In this document: positions 37,563-49,565 of the stretch, piece after piece
Position numbering within the stretch: the stretch's first letter is position 1
Layout of the letters: the number at the start of each line of letters is the position of its first letter
Source of the DNA: Methyloceanibacter methanicus
GTDB lineage: Bacteria > Pseudomonadota > Alphaproteobacteria > Rhizobiales > Methyloligellaceae
DNA: 64,000 bases
Assembly: GCF_001723285.1 (NCBI RefSeq)
Contig: NZ_LPWG01000003.1
Span: forward strand, 1-64,000
Direction: 5' to 3'
Position numbers and translations under genes: made by a program
The notes under the pieces: model-generated
Seen by the model: the letters and a program-made list of their open reading frames with translations, nothing else
The model's database searches: none
What the model was told of the DNA's origin: nothing

Positions 37563-37928
37563 ATGGGCCAGTTGCTTCTCGACTATCTGCCACTTGCCAT
37601 CTTCATCGCGATCGCCTTTGCCATCTGCACCGTGCTGCTGGTGATCCCGAACATCATCGCGGTCAACAATCCCGATCCCGAGAAGGTCTCCGCTTACGAG
37701 TGCGGCTTCGACGCCTTCGACGATTCGCGTATGAAGTTCGACGTGCGCTTCTATCTCGTGTCGCTGCTCTTCATCATCTTCGACCTCGAAGTCGCCTTCC
37801 TGTTTCCATGGGCCGTCGCTTTCGACGGGCTCCCGGCCTTGGGATTCTGGGCCATGATCGTGTTTCTCGGCGTCCTGACCGTCGGGTTCATCTATGAGTG
37901 GCGGAAGGGCGCGCTCGAATGGAACTGA
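37563..37928 (+). CDS. nuoA: NADH-quinone oxidoreductase subunit A
   Basis: 121-residue membrane subunit of complex I with three helices. The conserved [40 protein letters not shown] block carries the acidic/Cys loop typical of NuoA/ND3. First gene of the nuo operon; its stop overlaps the nuoB start. Confidence 0.97.
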   Translation: MGQLLLDYLPLAIFIAIAFAICTVLLVIPNIIAVNNPDPEKVSAYECGFDAFDDSRMKFDVRFYLVSLLFIIFDLEVAFLFPWAVAFDGLPALGFWAMIVFLGVLTVGFIYEWRKGALEWN

Positions 37929-38476
37929 TACCGAAAGTCACGTTCGAGACCGAGGGGAAGGGCGGGGGCCTCGTCACCGCCGGAGCCACCTCGTTCGGAA
38001 CCTTTTCCGACGAGCTTGCTGACAAGGGCTTCCTGCTCACGACCGTGGACGATCTCATCAACTGGTCCCGCACCGGTTCGCTGATGTGGATGACCTTCGG
38101 GCTGGCGTGCTGCGCCGTGGAGATGATGCAGGCGTCCATGCCCCGCTACGATCTGGAGCGCTTCGGTTTCGCCCCGCGCGGCAGCCCGCGCCAGTCCGAC
38201 GTGATGATCGTCGCCGGCACGCTTTGCAACAAGATGGCGCCCGCTCTGCGCAAGGTCTACGACCAGATGCCCGAGCCCCGCTACGTCATCTCCATGGGCT
38301 CCTGCGCCAATGGCGGGGGCTACTATCACTATTCCTATTCCGTTGTCCGTGGGTGCGACCGCATCGTGCCAGTGGACATCTACGTACCCGGTTGCCCGCC
38401 GACGGCCGAAGCGCTGGTCTACGGCGTGCTCCTCCTTCAAAAGAAAATACGGCGGACAGGCACGATCACACGCTAA
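37919..38476 (+). CDS. nuoB: NADH-quinone oxidoreductase subunit B
   Basis: 185-residue peripheral-arm subunit holding the N2 [4Fe-4S] cluster. The cluster Cys are in [20 protein letters not shown] and [11 protein letters not shown]. Start ATG 37919 overlaps the end of nuoA by 10 bp; GTG 37898 would extend further into nuoA and is not needed. Confidence 0.97.
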   Translation: MELIPKVTFETEGKGGGLVTAGATSFGTFSDELADKGFLLTTVDDLINWSRTGSLMWMTFGLACCAVEMMQASMPRYDLERFGFAPRGSPRQSDVMIVAGTLCNKMAPALRKVYDQMPEPRYVISMGSCANGGGYYHYSYSVVRGCDRIVPVDIYVPGCPPTAEALVYGVLLLQKKIRRTGTITR

Positions 38477-38500
38477 ACCGCCCAGGTCCTCGGGGGCTTG

Positions 38501-39127
38501 ATGGACGACGAACTGAATAGACTGGGCGGCGACCTTTCGGGGAAGCTAGGCTCGAAGCTCGCCGGTTTCCATGTGATCCGGGGCGAGCTGACGGTCGAGG
38601 CCGCGCGGGACCATATCCGCGATGTCATCACCCTCCTCAAGGAGGACGAGACCTGCCGCTTCGGCTGTCTCATCGACATCTGCGGCGTCGACTATCCCGA
38701 GCGCGAAGAGCGCTTCGACATCGTCTATCACCTCTTGAGCCCTTGGAAGAACACGCGCATCCGCGTGAAGGTCAAGACCGATGCCGAGACGCCCGTGCCG
38801 AGCATTGTCGACATCTTTCCGGCCGCCAATTGGTTCGAACGCGAAGCCTCGGATCTGTACGGCGTCGTGTTCGACGGGCACCCGGACTTGCGCCGCATCC
38901 TCACCGATTACGGGTTCGAGGGCCATCCGCTCCGCAAGGACTTCCCGCTCACCGGGTTCGTGGAACTTCGCTACGACGACGAGCAGAAGCGCGTCGTCTA
39001 CGAGCCCGTGCAGCTGATGCAGGACTATCGCGACTTCGACTATCTCAGCCCTTGGGAAGCCATGGAGACGGCCATCCCTGGCGACGAAAAGGCCAGTGTC
39101 GTCGAAGAGGGGGAGGAGAAGTCGTGA
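38501..39127 (+). CDS. nuoC: NADH-quinone oxidoreductase subunit C
   Basis: 208-residue 30-kDa subunit of the peripheral arm. FDIVYHLLSPWKNTRIRVKVKTD, SIVDIFPAANWFEREASDLYGVVFDGHPDLRRILTDYGFEGHPLRKDFPLTG is the family signature. Separate gene, not fused to nuoD. The final TGA overlaps the GTG start of the inserted thioesterase gene. Confidence 0.97.
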   Translation: MDDELNRLGGDLSGKLGSKLAGFHVIRGELTVEAARDHIRDVITLLKEDETCRFGCLIDICGVDYPEREERFDIVYHLLSPWKNTRIRVKVKTDAETPVPSIVDIFPAANWFEREASDLYGVVFDGHPDLRRILTDYGFEGHPLRKDFPLTGFVELRYDDEQKRVVYEPVQLMQDYRDFDYLSPWEAMETAIPGDEKASVVEEGEEKS

Positions 39128-39585
39128 AAGACACCCTGGCCCCCGGTTTGAAACACAGCTTCGCCTACAAGGTGCCCGCCACGAAGACGGTGCCGCATCT
39201 GTACGAAGAGTCGCCCGAACTCCAGGCCATGCCCGAGGTGTTCGCGACCGCCTTCATGATCGGCTTGATGGAATGGACCTGCGTGCAGCTCTTGGCGCCG
39301 CATCTCGACGAAGGCGAGGGCAGCGTCGGCGTCCATGTGGACGTGTCCCATACGGCCGCGACGCCGCCGGGACTCACGGTGACCGTCGAGGCCGAGTGCA
39401 TCGAGGTCAGAGGCCCGCGCGCGAAGTTCAGGCTCAGGGCCCATGACGGTGTCGACGAGATCGGCGCCGGCATCCATGACCGCTTCATCGTCGCCTGGAA
39501 CCGGTTCGAGCGCGGCCTCGCGCCCAAGCGGGACAGGAGTCTGGACGCGCGTCCGGACAAGAGCTTTGAGGAGGCGCCCGCGTAA
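39124..39585 (+). CDS. FlK-type hotdog thioesterase inserted in the nuo operon
   Basis: 153-residue single-hotdog protein resembling fluoroacetyl-CoA thioesterase FlK and related small thioesterases. Counting from GTG 39124, Thr42, Glu50 and His76 (in [13 protein letters not shown]) and Gly69 fall at the FlK catalytic positions as I recall them, but residue 36 is Met instead of the gating Phe. It is probably an acyl-CoA thioesterase, not a fluoroacetate-resistance enzyme. It is coupled by GTGA overlap to nuoC upstream, and its TAA overlaps the nuoD ATG downstream, so it is translated with complex I genes. Not a known complex I subunit; role unknown. Confidence 0.85.
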   Translation: MKDTLAPGLKHSFAYKVPATKTVPHLYEESPELQAMPEVFATAFMIGLMEWTCVQLLAPHLDEGEGSVGVHVDVSHTAATPPGLTVTVEAECIEVRGPRAKFRLRAHDGVDEIGAGIHDRFIVAWNRFERGLAPKRDRSLDARPDKSFEEAPA

Positions 39586-40849
39586 TGGCCGACACCGACC
39601 TCGACACCCACAAGGAGATCGTGCCGGATTTCGAGACCAAGCCCGTGGGCGGCAACCCGGACGCCGGGATCCCGCAGGACGCGACCGCACCTTCACGATC
39701 AATTTCGGCCCCCAGCACCCGGCCGCCCATGGCGTGCTCCGCCTCGTTCTCGAGCTCGACGGCGAGGTGGTGGAGCGCGTCGATCCGCATATCGGCCTGC
39801 TCCATCGCGGCACCGAGAAGCTGATCGAACACAAGACCTACCTGCAGGCGCTGCCGTATTTCGACCGGCTCGACTACGTCGCGCCCATGAACCAGGAGCA
39901 CGCCTTCGCGCTCGCGGTCGAGAAGCTGCTGGGCCTGACGATTCCCAAGCGGGGCCAGCTGATCCGCGTCCTTTATTCGGAGATCGGGCGCCTCCTGTCG
40001 CATCTGCTCAACATCACCACGCAGGCGCTCGACGTGGGCGCGCTCACCCCGCCGCTCTGGGGCTTCGAAGACGCGAGAAGCTGATGGTGTTCTACGAGCG
40101 CGCCAGCGGCAGCCGCATGCATGCGGCCTATGTGCGCCCGGGCGGCGTTCATCAGGACCTCCCGCCCGAACTCGTGGACGACATCTACGCCTTCTGCGAT
40201 CCCTTCCTCGAGGTCTGCGACGACATCGAGGGGCTGCTCACGGACAACCGCATCTTCAAACAGCGCAATGTGGACATCGGCGCCGTCAGCCAGAAGGACG
40301 CCTGGGATTGGGGCTTCACCGGCGTCATGATCCGCTCGACGGGCGCGGCCTGGGATCTGCGCAAGAGCCAGCCTTACGAATGCTACGACGAGCTCGAGTT
40401 CGACGTGCCCATCGGCAAGAACGGGGACTGCTACGACCGCTACCTCATCCGCATGGAGGAGATGCGTCAGTCCATCCGGCTGATGAAGCAGTGCTGCGAA
40501 CGTCTCACGGAAACGCCGGGCCCGGTCACGGTAGACAATCACAAGATGGTGCCACCCAAGCGCGCCCAGATGAAGGGCTCCATGGAGGCCCTCATTCACC
40601 ACTTCAAACTCTACACCGAGGGCTATCACGTGCCGCCCGGCGAGGCTTATGCCGCGGTCGAGGCGCCCAAGGGCGAGTTCGGGGTCTATCTCGTCTCCGA
40701 CGGCACCAACAAGCCCTATCGCTGCAGATCCGCGCGCCCAGCTTCGTCCATCTGGCGGCGCTCGAATTCCTGCGCGCGGGCACATGCTGGCCGATGTCTC
40801 CGCCGTCCTGGGTTCGATCGACGTTGTCTTTGGAGAGGTCGACCGGTGA
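39585..40849 (+). CDS. nuoD: NADH-quinone oxidoreductase subunit D (four frameshifts)
   Basis: 49-kDa subunit that forms the quinone site with NuoB; 422 residues once corrected. Segments in successive frames: an N-terminal [14 protein letters not shown] extension, then [46 protein letters not shown], then [28 protein letters not shown], and finally [15 protein letters not shown] and [23 protein letters not shown]. One base is missing near 39690 (cc for ccc), 40071, 40728 (a for aa) and 40772 (g for gg). Every break restores an uninterrupted conserved sequence, so this is not a pseudogene. Start ATG 39585 overlaps the thioesterase stop. Confidence 0.93.
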
Positions 40850-40969
40850 CGCATTGTGCAGTTGCGAAATGCGCCTAGATCGGCAAGACTCTGAGTGCTG
40901 GGGAAGTCAATTCGGAACGGGACGTTGCTGGCCAGGGCACGGCCTTCACATCCGTAAAAGAAGATTGAG

Positions 40970-41649
40970 ATGAGCGTCCGACGCCTTGCTGCGGAACAGC
41001 CTGAAGGCTTTGTCTTCACGCCCGAGAATCTCGAATGGGCGCAGGCTGTTATCGAGAAATATCCGGAGGGGCGCCAGGCCTCTGCGGTGATCTCGCTGCT
41101 TTGGCGGGCGCAGGAGCAAAATGGCGGCTGGGTGTCCGAACCCGCGCTGCGCTACATCGCCGACATGCTCGGCATGGCCTATATCCGGGTCTACGAAGTC
41201 GTCACCTTCTACACGATGTTCAACCTGCAGCCGGTGGGCAAGTACTACGTGCAGGTCTGCGGCACGACACCCTGCATGCTGAACGGCGCCGAGGACATCA
41301 AGGACGCCTGCCGCAAACATATCGGCCCGAAGGACACGGTCAGCGACGACGGCCTGTTCTCCTGGACCGAGGTCGAATGCCTCGGGGCCTGCGTGAACGC
41401 GCCCATGGCCCAGATCAACAAGTACTATTATGAGGACCTGACCCCGGAATCGCTCGCCTCGATCGTCGAACGGCTCCGCAACGGCGAGGACGTGCCGCCC
41501 GGGCCCCAGGACGGCCGCCAGGGATGCGCGCCCAAGAGCGGCCCGAACACGCTTTCCGACCCCGCCATCTACAGCGCCGACAAGTCCGGGCCGGAACCGG
41601 GTTATGCGGGAACGTCCGATCCCAAGTCAAAGATGCCGGGGCCGTACTG

Positions 41650-41650
<1 letters not shown>
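40970..41650 (+). CDS. nuoE: NADH-quinone oxidoreductase subunit E
   Basis: 226-residue 24-kDa subunit with the N1a [2Fe-2S] cluster: Cys in [13 protein letters not shown] and [15 protein letters not shown]-terminal extension of about 60 residues rich in Gly/Pro/Ser/Lys goes beyond the core, as in other Alphaproteobacteria. A gap of 120 bp separates it from nuoD. Its stop overlaps the nuoF ATG (ATGA). Confidence 0.96.
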
Positions 41651-42946
<1,296 letters not shown>

Positions 42947-42953
42947 GGACCTC

Positions 42954-45059
42954 ATGCCGAAGCTCATCATCGACGGAACAGAGCACGACGTCCCGGACGG
43001 CATCACGCTGATCCAGGCCTGCGAGATCGTGGGCGTGGAGATCCCGCGCTTCTGTTTTCACGAGCGCCTGTCGATCGCCGGCAATTGCCGCATGTGCCTC
43101 GTCGAGGTGGTCGGCATGCCGAAGCCCGTGGCGTCCTGCGCCATGTCGGTCAACGATCTGCGTCCCAACCGGGACGGTACGCCGCCGACCATCAACACGA
43201 AGTCGGAAGTCACGCGCCGCGCCCAGGAAGGCACGCTCGAATTCCTGCTGGTCAACCACCCGCTGGACTGTCCGATCTGCGATCAGGGCGGCGAGTGCGA
43301 CCTGCAGGACCAGGCCATGGCTACGGGCTTCGACGCGGGGCGTTTCAAGGACAACAAGCGCGCCGTCGAGGACAAATATCTCGGCCCGCTCATCAAGACG
43401 TCGATGACCCGCTGCATTCACTGCACGCGCTGCGTCCGCTTCATGACCGAAGTGGCCGGCGTGCCCGAGCTCGGCCTGATCGGCCGCGGCGAGGACGCGG
43501 AGATCACCACCTATCTCGAGCACGGCCTGCACTCGAACCTGTCGGCCAACGTGGTCGATCTGTGCCCGGTCGGCGCGCTGACCTCGAAGCCTTATGCGTT
43601 CCAGGCGCGCCCCTGGGAACTCTCCAAGGTTCCGTCCATCGACGTGATGGATGCGGTGGGCTCCTCGATCCGCGTCGACTTCCGCGGCAAGGAAGTCCTG
43701 CGCATCCTGCCGCGCATCAACGACGCGGTGAACGAGGAGTGGATTTCCGACAAGGCGCGCCATGTCTGGGACGGCCTCCGGACCCAGCGGCTGGATCGGC
43801 CTTACGTACGCAAGGACGGCAAGCTCACCCCTTGCACCTGGGATGAGGCCCTGACCGCCATCGCGGATCGTGTGAAGACCACGAGCGGCGCGAAGTTCGG
43901 CGCCATCGCCGGCGACCTCGCGGCCGCCGAGGAGATGTTCGCGCTCAAGACTCTGGCCGAACAGCTGGGTTCCGCGAATGTGGACTGCCGCCAGGGCGGC
44001 GCCAAATTCGACCCGGCTCTCGGACGTGCCACCTATCTGTTCAACACCACGATCGGGGGTATCGAGGAGGCCGACGCCATCCTTCTTGTGGGCTGCGATC
44101 CGCAGGTCGAAGCGCCGGTGCTCAACGCGCGCATCCGCAAGCGCTGGAAGCAGTTGGAAGGCCGGTTGCCCGTGGGCTTGATCGGGACCGATGTCAACCT
44201 GACCTATCCCTCGCGCGGCTTGGCGCGGGCCCGGAAACCTTGGCGGACGTGGCCAGCGGCAAACACGACTTTCGCCCAGGCCCTCAAGGATGCTTCGAAG
44301 CCCATGGTGATCCTGGGCCAGGCGGCGTTCGCGCGGCCCGACGGCTACGAGATCCTCGCCGTGGGCGCGAAGATCGTGACGGAGAGCGGCGCGATCGCCG
44401 AAGGGTGGAACGGCTTCAACGTGCTGCACACGGCGGCGGCCCGGGTCGCGGGCCTCGACCTCGGCTTCGTGCCGGGTGAGAAGGGCCTCGGCACCGCAGA
44501 CATGATCGCGGCGGCCGGGAAGGGCGATCTGGACATCCTGTATCTGCTTGGCGCCGACGAAATCGACATGTCGGCCCTCGGCGAAACGTTCGTGATCTAT
44601 CAAGGCAGCCATGGCGACAAGGGCGCCCATCGCGCCGACGTGATCCTGCCGGGTGCCGCCTATACGGAGAAGGAAGGCACCTACGCCAACACGGAAGGGC
44701 GCGTGCAGATGACCGCGCGCGCGATCTTCCCGCCCGGCGAGGCCCGCGAGGACTGGACCATCCTGAAGGCGCTGTCCGAGGCGTTGGGCAAGCCGCTTCC
44801 GTTCGCGACGCTGACAGAGTTGCGCGGCAAGATGTACGCCGCTGCACCCCAATTGGCGCAATTGGACACCCTCGAGAAGGCCGACTCCGGCCCCATCGTC
44901 AAGTTCGCGAGCCACAAGGCCAAGCCCGGCAAGGATCCGTTCGGGCTCTCGATCGGCGACTACTATCTATCCAACCCGATCGCGCGGGCCTCGGCCATCA
45001 TGGCGAGCGTGAGCGCGATGCGCGCGGACGCCGGGAAAGCGACGGGAACCGATGGCTGA
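42954..45059 (+). CDS. nuoG: NADH-quinone oxidoreductase subunit G (local compensated frameshift)
   Basis: About 701-residue 75-kDa iron-sulfur subunit. N1b [2Fe-2S] Cys are in [22 protein letters not shown]4/N5 sites in [26 protein letters not shown] and [13 protein letters not shown]; a molybdopterin-oxidoreductase-like domain follows. Residues around 423-440 are locally scrambled ([20 protein letters not shown]): a missing g near 44222 and an extra t near 44271 bracket a segment whose other frame reads [17 protein letters not shown], a normal NuoG sequence. Start ATG 42954. Its stop overlaps the nuoH start. Confidence 0.95.
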   Translation: MPKLIIDGTEHDVPDGITLIQACEIVGVEIPRFCFHERLSIAGNCRMCLVEVVGMPKPVASCAMSVNDLRPNRDGTPPTINTKSEVTRRAQEGTLEFLLVNHPLDCPICDQGGECDLQDQAMATGFDAGRFKDNKRAVEDKYLGPLIKTSMTRCIHCTRCVRFMTEVAGVPELGLIGRGEDAEITTYLEHGLHSNLSANVVDLCPVGALTSKPYAFQARPWELSKVPSIDVMDAVGSSIRVDFRGKEVLRILPRINDAVNEEWISDKARHVWDGLRTQRLDRPYVRKDGKLTPCTWDEALTAIADRVKTTSGAKFGAIAGDLAAAEEMFALKTLAEQLGSANVDCRQGGAKFDPALGRATYLFNTTIGGIEEADAILLVGCDPQVEAPVLNARIRKRWKQLEGRLPVGLIGTDVNLTYPSRGLARARKPWRTWPAANTTFAQALKDASKPMVILGQAAFARPDGYEILAVGAKIVTESGAIAEGWNGFNVLHTAAARVAGLDLGFVPGEKGLGTADMIAAAGKGDLDILYLLGADEIDMSALGETFVIYQGSHGDKGAHRADVILPGAAYTEKEGTYANTEGRVQMTARAIFPPGEAREDWTILKALSEALGKPLPFATLTELRGKMYAAAPQLAQLDTLEKADSGPIVKFASHKAKPGKDPFGLSIGDYYLSNPIARASAIMASVSAMRADAGKATGTDG

Positions 45060-46074
45060 GTTCTGGACCAGCTATGGGTGGCCCACCGCCCTGACCATCG
45101 TGCACAGCCTCGTCACGATCGTGGTGCTGCTGGTCTTCATCGCCTTCGTGCTACTGGCGGACCGGAAGATCTGGGCCGCGGTCCAAATGCGGCGCGGGCC
45201 TAACGTGGTCGGCCCGTTCGGCCTGTGGCAGTCCTTCGCCGATCTCCTGAAGTTCTTCTTCAAGGAGTTCATTATCCCGGCCGGATCGAACAAGGGACTG
45301 TTCGTCATCGCGCCGATCATCACGGCGGGCCTCGCGATTTCCGCCTGGGCCGTGATCCCCGTGGCCGAGGGCTGGGCCGTGGCCGACATCAATGTCGGCA
45401 TTCTCTACGTGTTCGCGATCTCGAGCTTGGAAGTCTACGGCGTCATCATCGCCGGATGGGCGTCCAACTCGAAATACGCCTTCCTCTCCGCGCTGCGCTC
45501 GGCCGCGCAGATGGTCTCCTACGAAGTCTCGATCGGCTTCGTGATCATCACGGTCCTTTTGTGCGCCGGCTCGCTAAACCTCACCGAGATCGTGTTGGCG
45601 CAGGATAGGGGACTTGGCCTGTTCGGGTGGTACTGGCTACCGCTGTTCCCGATGTTCGTCATCTTCTTCATCTCGCTTCTGGCCGAGACCAACCGGCCGC
45701 CTTTCGATCTGCTCGAGGCGGAATCGGAACTCGTGGCGGGTTACATGGTCGAGTATTCCTCGACCCCCTACATGCTGTTCATGCTCGGCGAGTATGTCGC
45801 CATCATTCTGCTGTGCAGCCTCGGAACCATTCTGTTTCTCGGCGGGTGGCTTCCGCCGGCGCCGTTCGCGCCGTTCACCTGGATCCCGGGCGTCATCTGG
45901 TTCGTCCTGAAGGTCTGCGCTCTGTTCTTCCTGGTTTCCATGGTGAAAGCCTTCGTGCCGCGCTATCGCTACGATCAGCTGATGCGGCTCGGCTGGAAAG
46001 TGTTCCTTCCAATCTCGCTTGCGGCGGTGCTGGTCGTTGCCGTGGTCTTGCGGGTCTGGCAGCACGGGATCTAG
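45052..46074 (+). CDS. nuoH: NADH-quinone oxidoreductase subunit H
   Basis: 340-residue membrane subunit at the quinone-tunnel junction, with about eight helices. [35 protein letters not shown] and [29 protein letters not shown] are family signatures. Overlaps the last 8 bp of nuoG. Confidence 0.97.
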   Translation: MAEFWTSYGWPTALTIVHSLVTIVVLLVFIAFVLLADRKIWAAVQMRRGPNVVGPFGLWQSFADLLKFFFKEFIIPAGSNKGLFVIAPIITAGLAISAWAVIPVAEGWAVADINVGILYVFAISSLEVYGVIIAGWASNSKYAFLSALRSAAQMVSYEVSIGFVIITVLLCAGSLNLTEIVLAQDRGLGLFGWYWLPLFPMFVIFFISLLAETNRPPFDLLEAESELVAGYMVEYSSTPYMLFMLGEYVAIILLCSLGTILFLGGWLPPAPFAPFTWIPGVIWFVLKVCALFFLVSMVKAFVPRYRYDQLMRLGWKVFLPISLAAVLVVAVVLRVWQHGI

Positions 46075-46086
46075 GGGAGACGACGC

Positions 46087-46578
46087 GTGACACGGTTCGC
46101 TCAAGCTGCCAAATCGCTCCTGCTCCTGGAGTTCGTGTCGGCCTTTTGGCTGGCGATGAAGTATTTCGTCGCGCCGAAGGCAACGCTGAACTATCCCTAC
46201 GAGAAGGGACCGTTGAGCCCGCGCTTCCGCGGCCAGCACGCCTTGCGCCGCTATCCCAACGGGGAAGAGCGCTGCATCGCCTGCAAGCTGTGCGAGGCCA
46301 TTTGCCCGGCGCAGGCCATCACCATCGAAGCGGGTCCGCGCCGCAACGACGGCACCCGGCGCACCACGCGCTACGACATCGACATGGTGAAGTGCATCTA
46401 TTGCGGCTTCTGCCAGGAAGCCTGTCCGGTCGAGGCCATCGTGGAAGGCCCGAACTTCGAATTCGCGACGGAGACACGGGAAGAACTGTATTACGACAAG
46501 GCGCGGCTGCTCTCGAACGGGGACCGTTGGGAGCGCGAGATCGCCAAGAATATCGAGCTGGATTCGGCCTATCGCTAG
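46087..46578 (+). CDS. nuoI: NADH-quinone oxidoreductase subunit I
   Basis: 163-residue 23-kDa ferredoxin-like subunit with the N6a and N6b [4Fe-4S] clusters: [16 protein letters not shown] and [16 protein letters not shown]. An N-terminal amphipathic helix anchors it to the membrane arm. Starts GTG 46087, 12 bp after nuoH. The next gene is 135 bp away with a hairpin in the gap. Confidence 0.97.
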   Translation: MTRFAQAAKSLLLLEFVSAFWLAMKYFVAPKATLNYPYEKGPLSPRFRGQHALRRYPNGEERCIACKLCEAICPAQAITIEAGPRRNDGTRRTTRYDIDMVKCIYCGFCQEACPVEAIVEGPNFEFATETREELYYDKARLLSNGDRWEREIAKNIELDSAYR

Positions 46579-46595
46579 GCCGGTCGAGCGAACGC

Positions 46596-46618
46596 TCCGG
46601 CCGCAACGGCCGGATTTT
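46596..46618 (+). terminator. terminator-like hairpin between nuoI and nuoJ
   Basis: Perfect 7-bp stem TCCGGCC/GGCCGGA (46596-46602, 46608-46614) with a 5-nt loop, followed by TTTT. It lies within the otherwise tightly packed nuo operon, in a 135-bp gap, so it could attenuate or stabilise the transcript rather than end it. Confidence 0.5.
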
Positions 46619-46713
46619 GGGGCACGTTTTGAGGGGCGAGTTTCTTTGACTAGGCACGGCGAACGCGCGGGATCGCTTTTGGGCGCTCTCTCCGGAATGG
46701 GAGAGACGCACCG

Positions 46714-47322
46714 ATGCTGACCGCTCTGTTCTTCTATCTCTTCGCCATCGTGCTGATCGGCGCGGCCGTCATGGTCGTGTCCGCCAAGAATCCCGTGCAC
46801 GCCGTCCTGTACCTGATCCTCGCCTTCTTCAACGCGGCGGGGCTGTTCGTGCTGCTCGGGGCCGAGTTCCTGGCCATGATCCTCGTCGTCGTCTATGTCG
46901 GCGCGGTGATGGTGCTGTTCCTGTTCGTCGTGATGATGCTCGACGTGAACTTCGCCGAGCTGCGGGCCGGTGTCCTCAAAATTCTTCCCATTGGCCTCGT
47001 GGTCGGCCTTCTCTTGCTGTTCGAGTTGCTCTTCGTCGTCGGCGCGTGGGTCACGGCACCGACGCTTGTGAACGATGCGCCGGCACCGCCGCCCGCCGAG
47101 GTCAGCAACACGAAGGCCTTGGGTCAGCTGCTCTATACCGATTACGTCTATCTCTTCGAAGCCGCCGGGCTGATCCTGCTGGTGGCCATGATCGGCGCGA
47201 TCGTGCTCACGCTGCACCACCGGCGCGACGTCAAGCGCCAAAACATCGCCGACCAGGTTGCGCGTTCCCCCGAGACGGCTGTCGAGGTCGTGCAAGTCGA
47301 AACGGGAAGGGGGCTGCAATGA
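46714..47322 (+). CDS. nuoJ: NADH-quinone oxidoreductase subunit J
   Basis: 202-residue membrane subunit with five helices. It begins with [49 protein letters not shown] and has the [16 protein letters not shown] helix containing the pi-bulge region. The C-terminus is variable and ends [12 protein letters not shown]. It ends in ATGA overlap with nuoK. Confidence 0.97.
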   Translation: MLTALFFYLFAIVLIGAAVMVVSAKNPVHAVLYLILAFFNAAGLFVLLGAEFLAMILVVVYVGAVMVLFLFVVMMLDVNFAELRAGVLKILPIGLVVGLLLLFELLFVVGAWVTAPTLVNDAPAPPPAEVSNTKALGQLLYTDYVYLFEAAGLILLVAMIGAIVLTLHHRRDVKRQNIADQVARSPETAVEVVQVETGRGLQ

Positions 47323-47627
47323 CCGTCGGTCTGTCGCACTACCTGACCGTCGCCGCCGTGCTCTTCACGATCGGCGTGTTCGGCATCTTCCTGAACCGCA
47401 AGAACGTCATCGTCATCCTGATGTCGATCGAACTGCTTCTGCTGGCGGTGAATATCAACCTCGTGGCTTTTTCCTCGTTCCACGGCGATCTCGTCGGTCA
47501 GGTCTTCACCCTGATCGTCCTGACCGTCGCGGCCGCGGAAGCCGCAATCGGCCTCGCCATCGTCGTCGTGTATTTCCGCAATCGCGGCACGATCGACGTT
47601 GCCGATATCGATCACTTGAAGGGCTGA
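47319..47627 (+). CDS. nuoK: NADH-quinone oxidoreductase subunit K
   Basis: 102-residue three-helix membrane subunit, MrpC-like. The [20 protein letters not shown] segment holds the conserved buried Glu, with a second acidic residue in [14 protein letters not shown]. Start ATG 47319 overlaps the nuoJ stop. Confidence 0.97.
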   Translation: MTVGLSHYLTVAAVLFTIGVFGIFLNRKNVIVILMSIELLLLAVNINLVAFSSFHGDLVGQVFTLIVLTVAAAEAAIGLAIVVVYFRNRGTIDVADIDHLKG

Positions 47628-47639
47628 GGACGGCAAGCG

Positions 47640-49565
47640 ATGTATCACGCAATCCTCTTCCTCCCCCTGATCGGGGCCCTTTTCGCGGGGCTGTTCGGCC
47701 GCTGGGTTGGCGCGCGCGCCTGCGAGATCGTGACCACCTCGCTGCTGTTCGTGGCCGCGTTCCTGTCCTGGATCGCGTTCTATCAGGTTGCCATCGAGGG
47801 CAACGATGTGCGCATCGCGCTCGTCGGCTTCATGCATTCGGGGTCTTTCGAGACCTATTGGTCGATCCGGGTCGACACGCTGACGGCGGTGATGCTCGTC
47901 GTGGTCAACACCGTGTCGTCGGTCGTGCATCTGTACTCCGTGGGCTACATGGACCACGATCCGCATAAGGAGCGCTTCTTCGCGTACCTGTCGATGTTCA
48001 CCTTCGCCATGCTCGCGCTGGTAACGTCGGACGATCTGGTGCAGCTCTTCTTCGGCTGGGAGGGCGTGGGCCTTGCGTCCTATCTCTTGATCGGATTCTG
48101 GTACAAGAAACCATCGGCGAACGCGGCCGCGATCAAAGCCTTCGTCGTCAACCGCGTGGGCGATTTCGGCTTCCTGCTCGGCATCTTCGCGATCTTCCAT
48201 ATCTTCGGCGCGGTCCAGTACGACACGATCTTCGCCGCGGCGCCCGACCAGGTCGGCAAGACCATGACGTTCCTGTCCTGGCAGGTGCCGGTTCTGGAAC
48301 TGATCTGCTTCCTGCTCTTCATGGGCGCCATGGGCAAGTCGGCGCAATTCCTGCTCCATACCTGGTTGCCGGACGCCATGGAGGGCCCGACGCCGGTCTC
48401 CGCGCTCATCCATGCCGCGACCATGGTGACCGCCGGCGTGTTCATGGTCGCGCGGATGTCGCCGCTGTTCGAACTGGCACCGTACGCGCTCGCCTTCGTC
48501 GCGTTTATCGGCGCTACCAGCGCCTTCTTCGCCGCCACCGCCGCCGTGGTGCAGACCGACATCAAACGCGTCATCGCCTATTCGACGTGCTCGCAGCTCG
48601 GCTACATGTTCGCGGCCGAAGGGGTGGGGGCGTTCGGCGCGGGCATGTTCCATCTGTTCACCCATGCCTGCTTCAAAGCGCTGCTGTTCCTGTGCGCGGG
48701 CGCGGTGATCCACACCCTCGCCGACAATCAGGACATGCGCCGCATGGGCGGGCTTCGGAAGATCATCCCCTTCACCTGGCTCATGATGCTGATCGGCTCG
48801 CTGGCGCTGACCGCGTTCCCGCTCACGTCGGGCTTCGTGTCCAAGGACTTCATCATCGAGACGACCTGGTTCGACCATTCGCTGGTCGGCCAATACACCT
48901 ATTGGATGGTGCTCATCGCCGCCTTCCTCACCTCGCTCTACACCTGGCGTCTCATGTTCATGACTTTCGAGGGCAATTTCCGCGGTCCCAAGGACGTACG
49001 CGATCATGCCCACGAGCCGCCTTGGACCATGGCCGTGCCGTTGCTGATCCTGGCCGCCGGTGCGCTGTTCGCCGGCCTCGGCTTCCGCCATCTGTTCATC
49101 GGCGCGGACCAGGCGAGCTTCTGGCGCGAATCCATCGTGCTTCCCGAAGGCGGACACCACGACGTGCCGTTCTGGCTGGTCCTGTCGCCGACCATCGCCA
49201 TGACGCTCGGTTTCCTGATCGCCTGGTACTGTTACATGTGGCGGCCGCTCGTGCCCTTCGGTCTGCTCAAGCGCTTCCCGGCCACGAACCAGTTCTTCCT
49301 GCACGCCTGGTATTTCGACGCGCTCTATGACCGCATCTTCGTGCGCCCGGGCAAGTGGCTCGGCAACTTCCTGTGGCGCGTGGGCGACGGGAAGATCATC
49401 GATGGGCTCGGGCCCAATGGCGTCGCCGCCCGGGTCCTCGACATCACCAAGGGCGTCGTGAAGCTCCAGACCGGCTACATCTATCACTACGCCTTCGTGA
49501 TGCTGATCGGCGTCGCGCTTCTGATCACCTATTTCATCGTGACGGGGGGCGCGCTGAAGCCATGA
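47640..49565 (+). CDS. nuoL: NADH-quinone oxidoreductase subunit L
   Basis: 641-residue antiporter-like, proton-pumping subunit with the long lateral helix. [26 protein letters not shown] and [33 protein letters not shown] are its signatures, with the Glu and Lys of the pump channel. The C-terminal helix and amphipathic lateral segment follow. The stop overlaps the nuoM ATG. Confidence 0.97.
   Translation: MYHAILFLPLIGALFAGLFGRWVGARACEIVTTSLLFVAAFLSWIAFYQVAIEGNDVRIALVGFMHSGSFETYWSIRVDTLTAVMLVVVNTVSSVVHLYSVGYMDHDPHKERFFAYLSMFTFAMLALVTSDDLVQLFFGWEGVGLASYLLIGFWYKKPSANAAAIKAFVVNRVGDFGFLLGIFAIFHIFGAVQYDTIFAAAPDQVGKTMTFLSWQVPVLELICFLLFMGAMGKSAQFLLHTWLPDAMEGPTPVSALIHAATMVTAGVFMVARMSPLFELAPYALAFVAFIGATSAFFAATAAVVQTDIKRVIAYSTCSQLGYMFAAEGVGAFGAGMFHLFTHACFKALLFLCAGAVIHTLADNQDMRRMGGLRKIIPFTWLMMLIGSLALTAFPLTSGFVSKDFIIETTWFDHSLVGQYTYWMVLIAAFLTSLYTWRLMFMTFEGNFRGPKDVRDHAHEPPWTMAVPLLILAAGALFAGLGFRHLFIGADQASFWRESIVLPEGGHHDVPFWLVLSPTIAMTLGFLIAWYCYMWRPLVPFGLLKRFPATNQFFLHAWYFDALYDRIFVRPGKWLGNFLWRVGDGKIIDGLGPNGVAARVLDITKGVVKLQTGYIYHYAFVMLIGVALLITYFIVTGGALKP

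Noticed and set aside
39124..39585. Fluoroacetate resistance enzyme FlK
   Set aside because: The catalytic triad positions match, but the Phe36 gate that gives FlK its fluoroacetyl selectivity is Met, and the location in the nuo operon has no link to organofluorine metabolism.
45637..47319. A 560-codon minus-strand open frame
   Set aside because: Antisense of nuoH-nuoI-nuoJ; same compositional artefact, while all three plus-strand genes are intact.
47148..49487. A 779-codon minus-strand open frame
   Set aside because: Antisense of nuoJ/K/L; composition is Glu/His/Arg/Asp-rich and repetitive with no family features.
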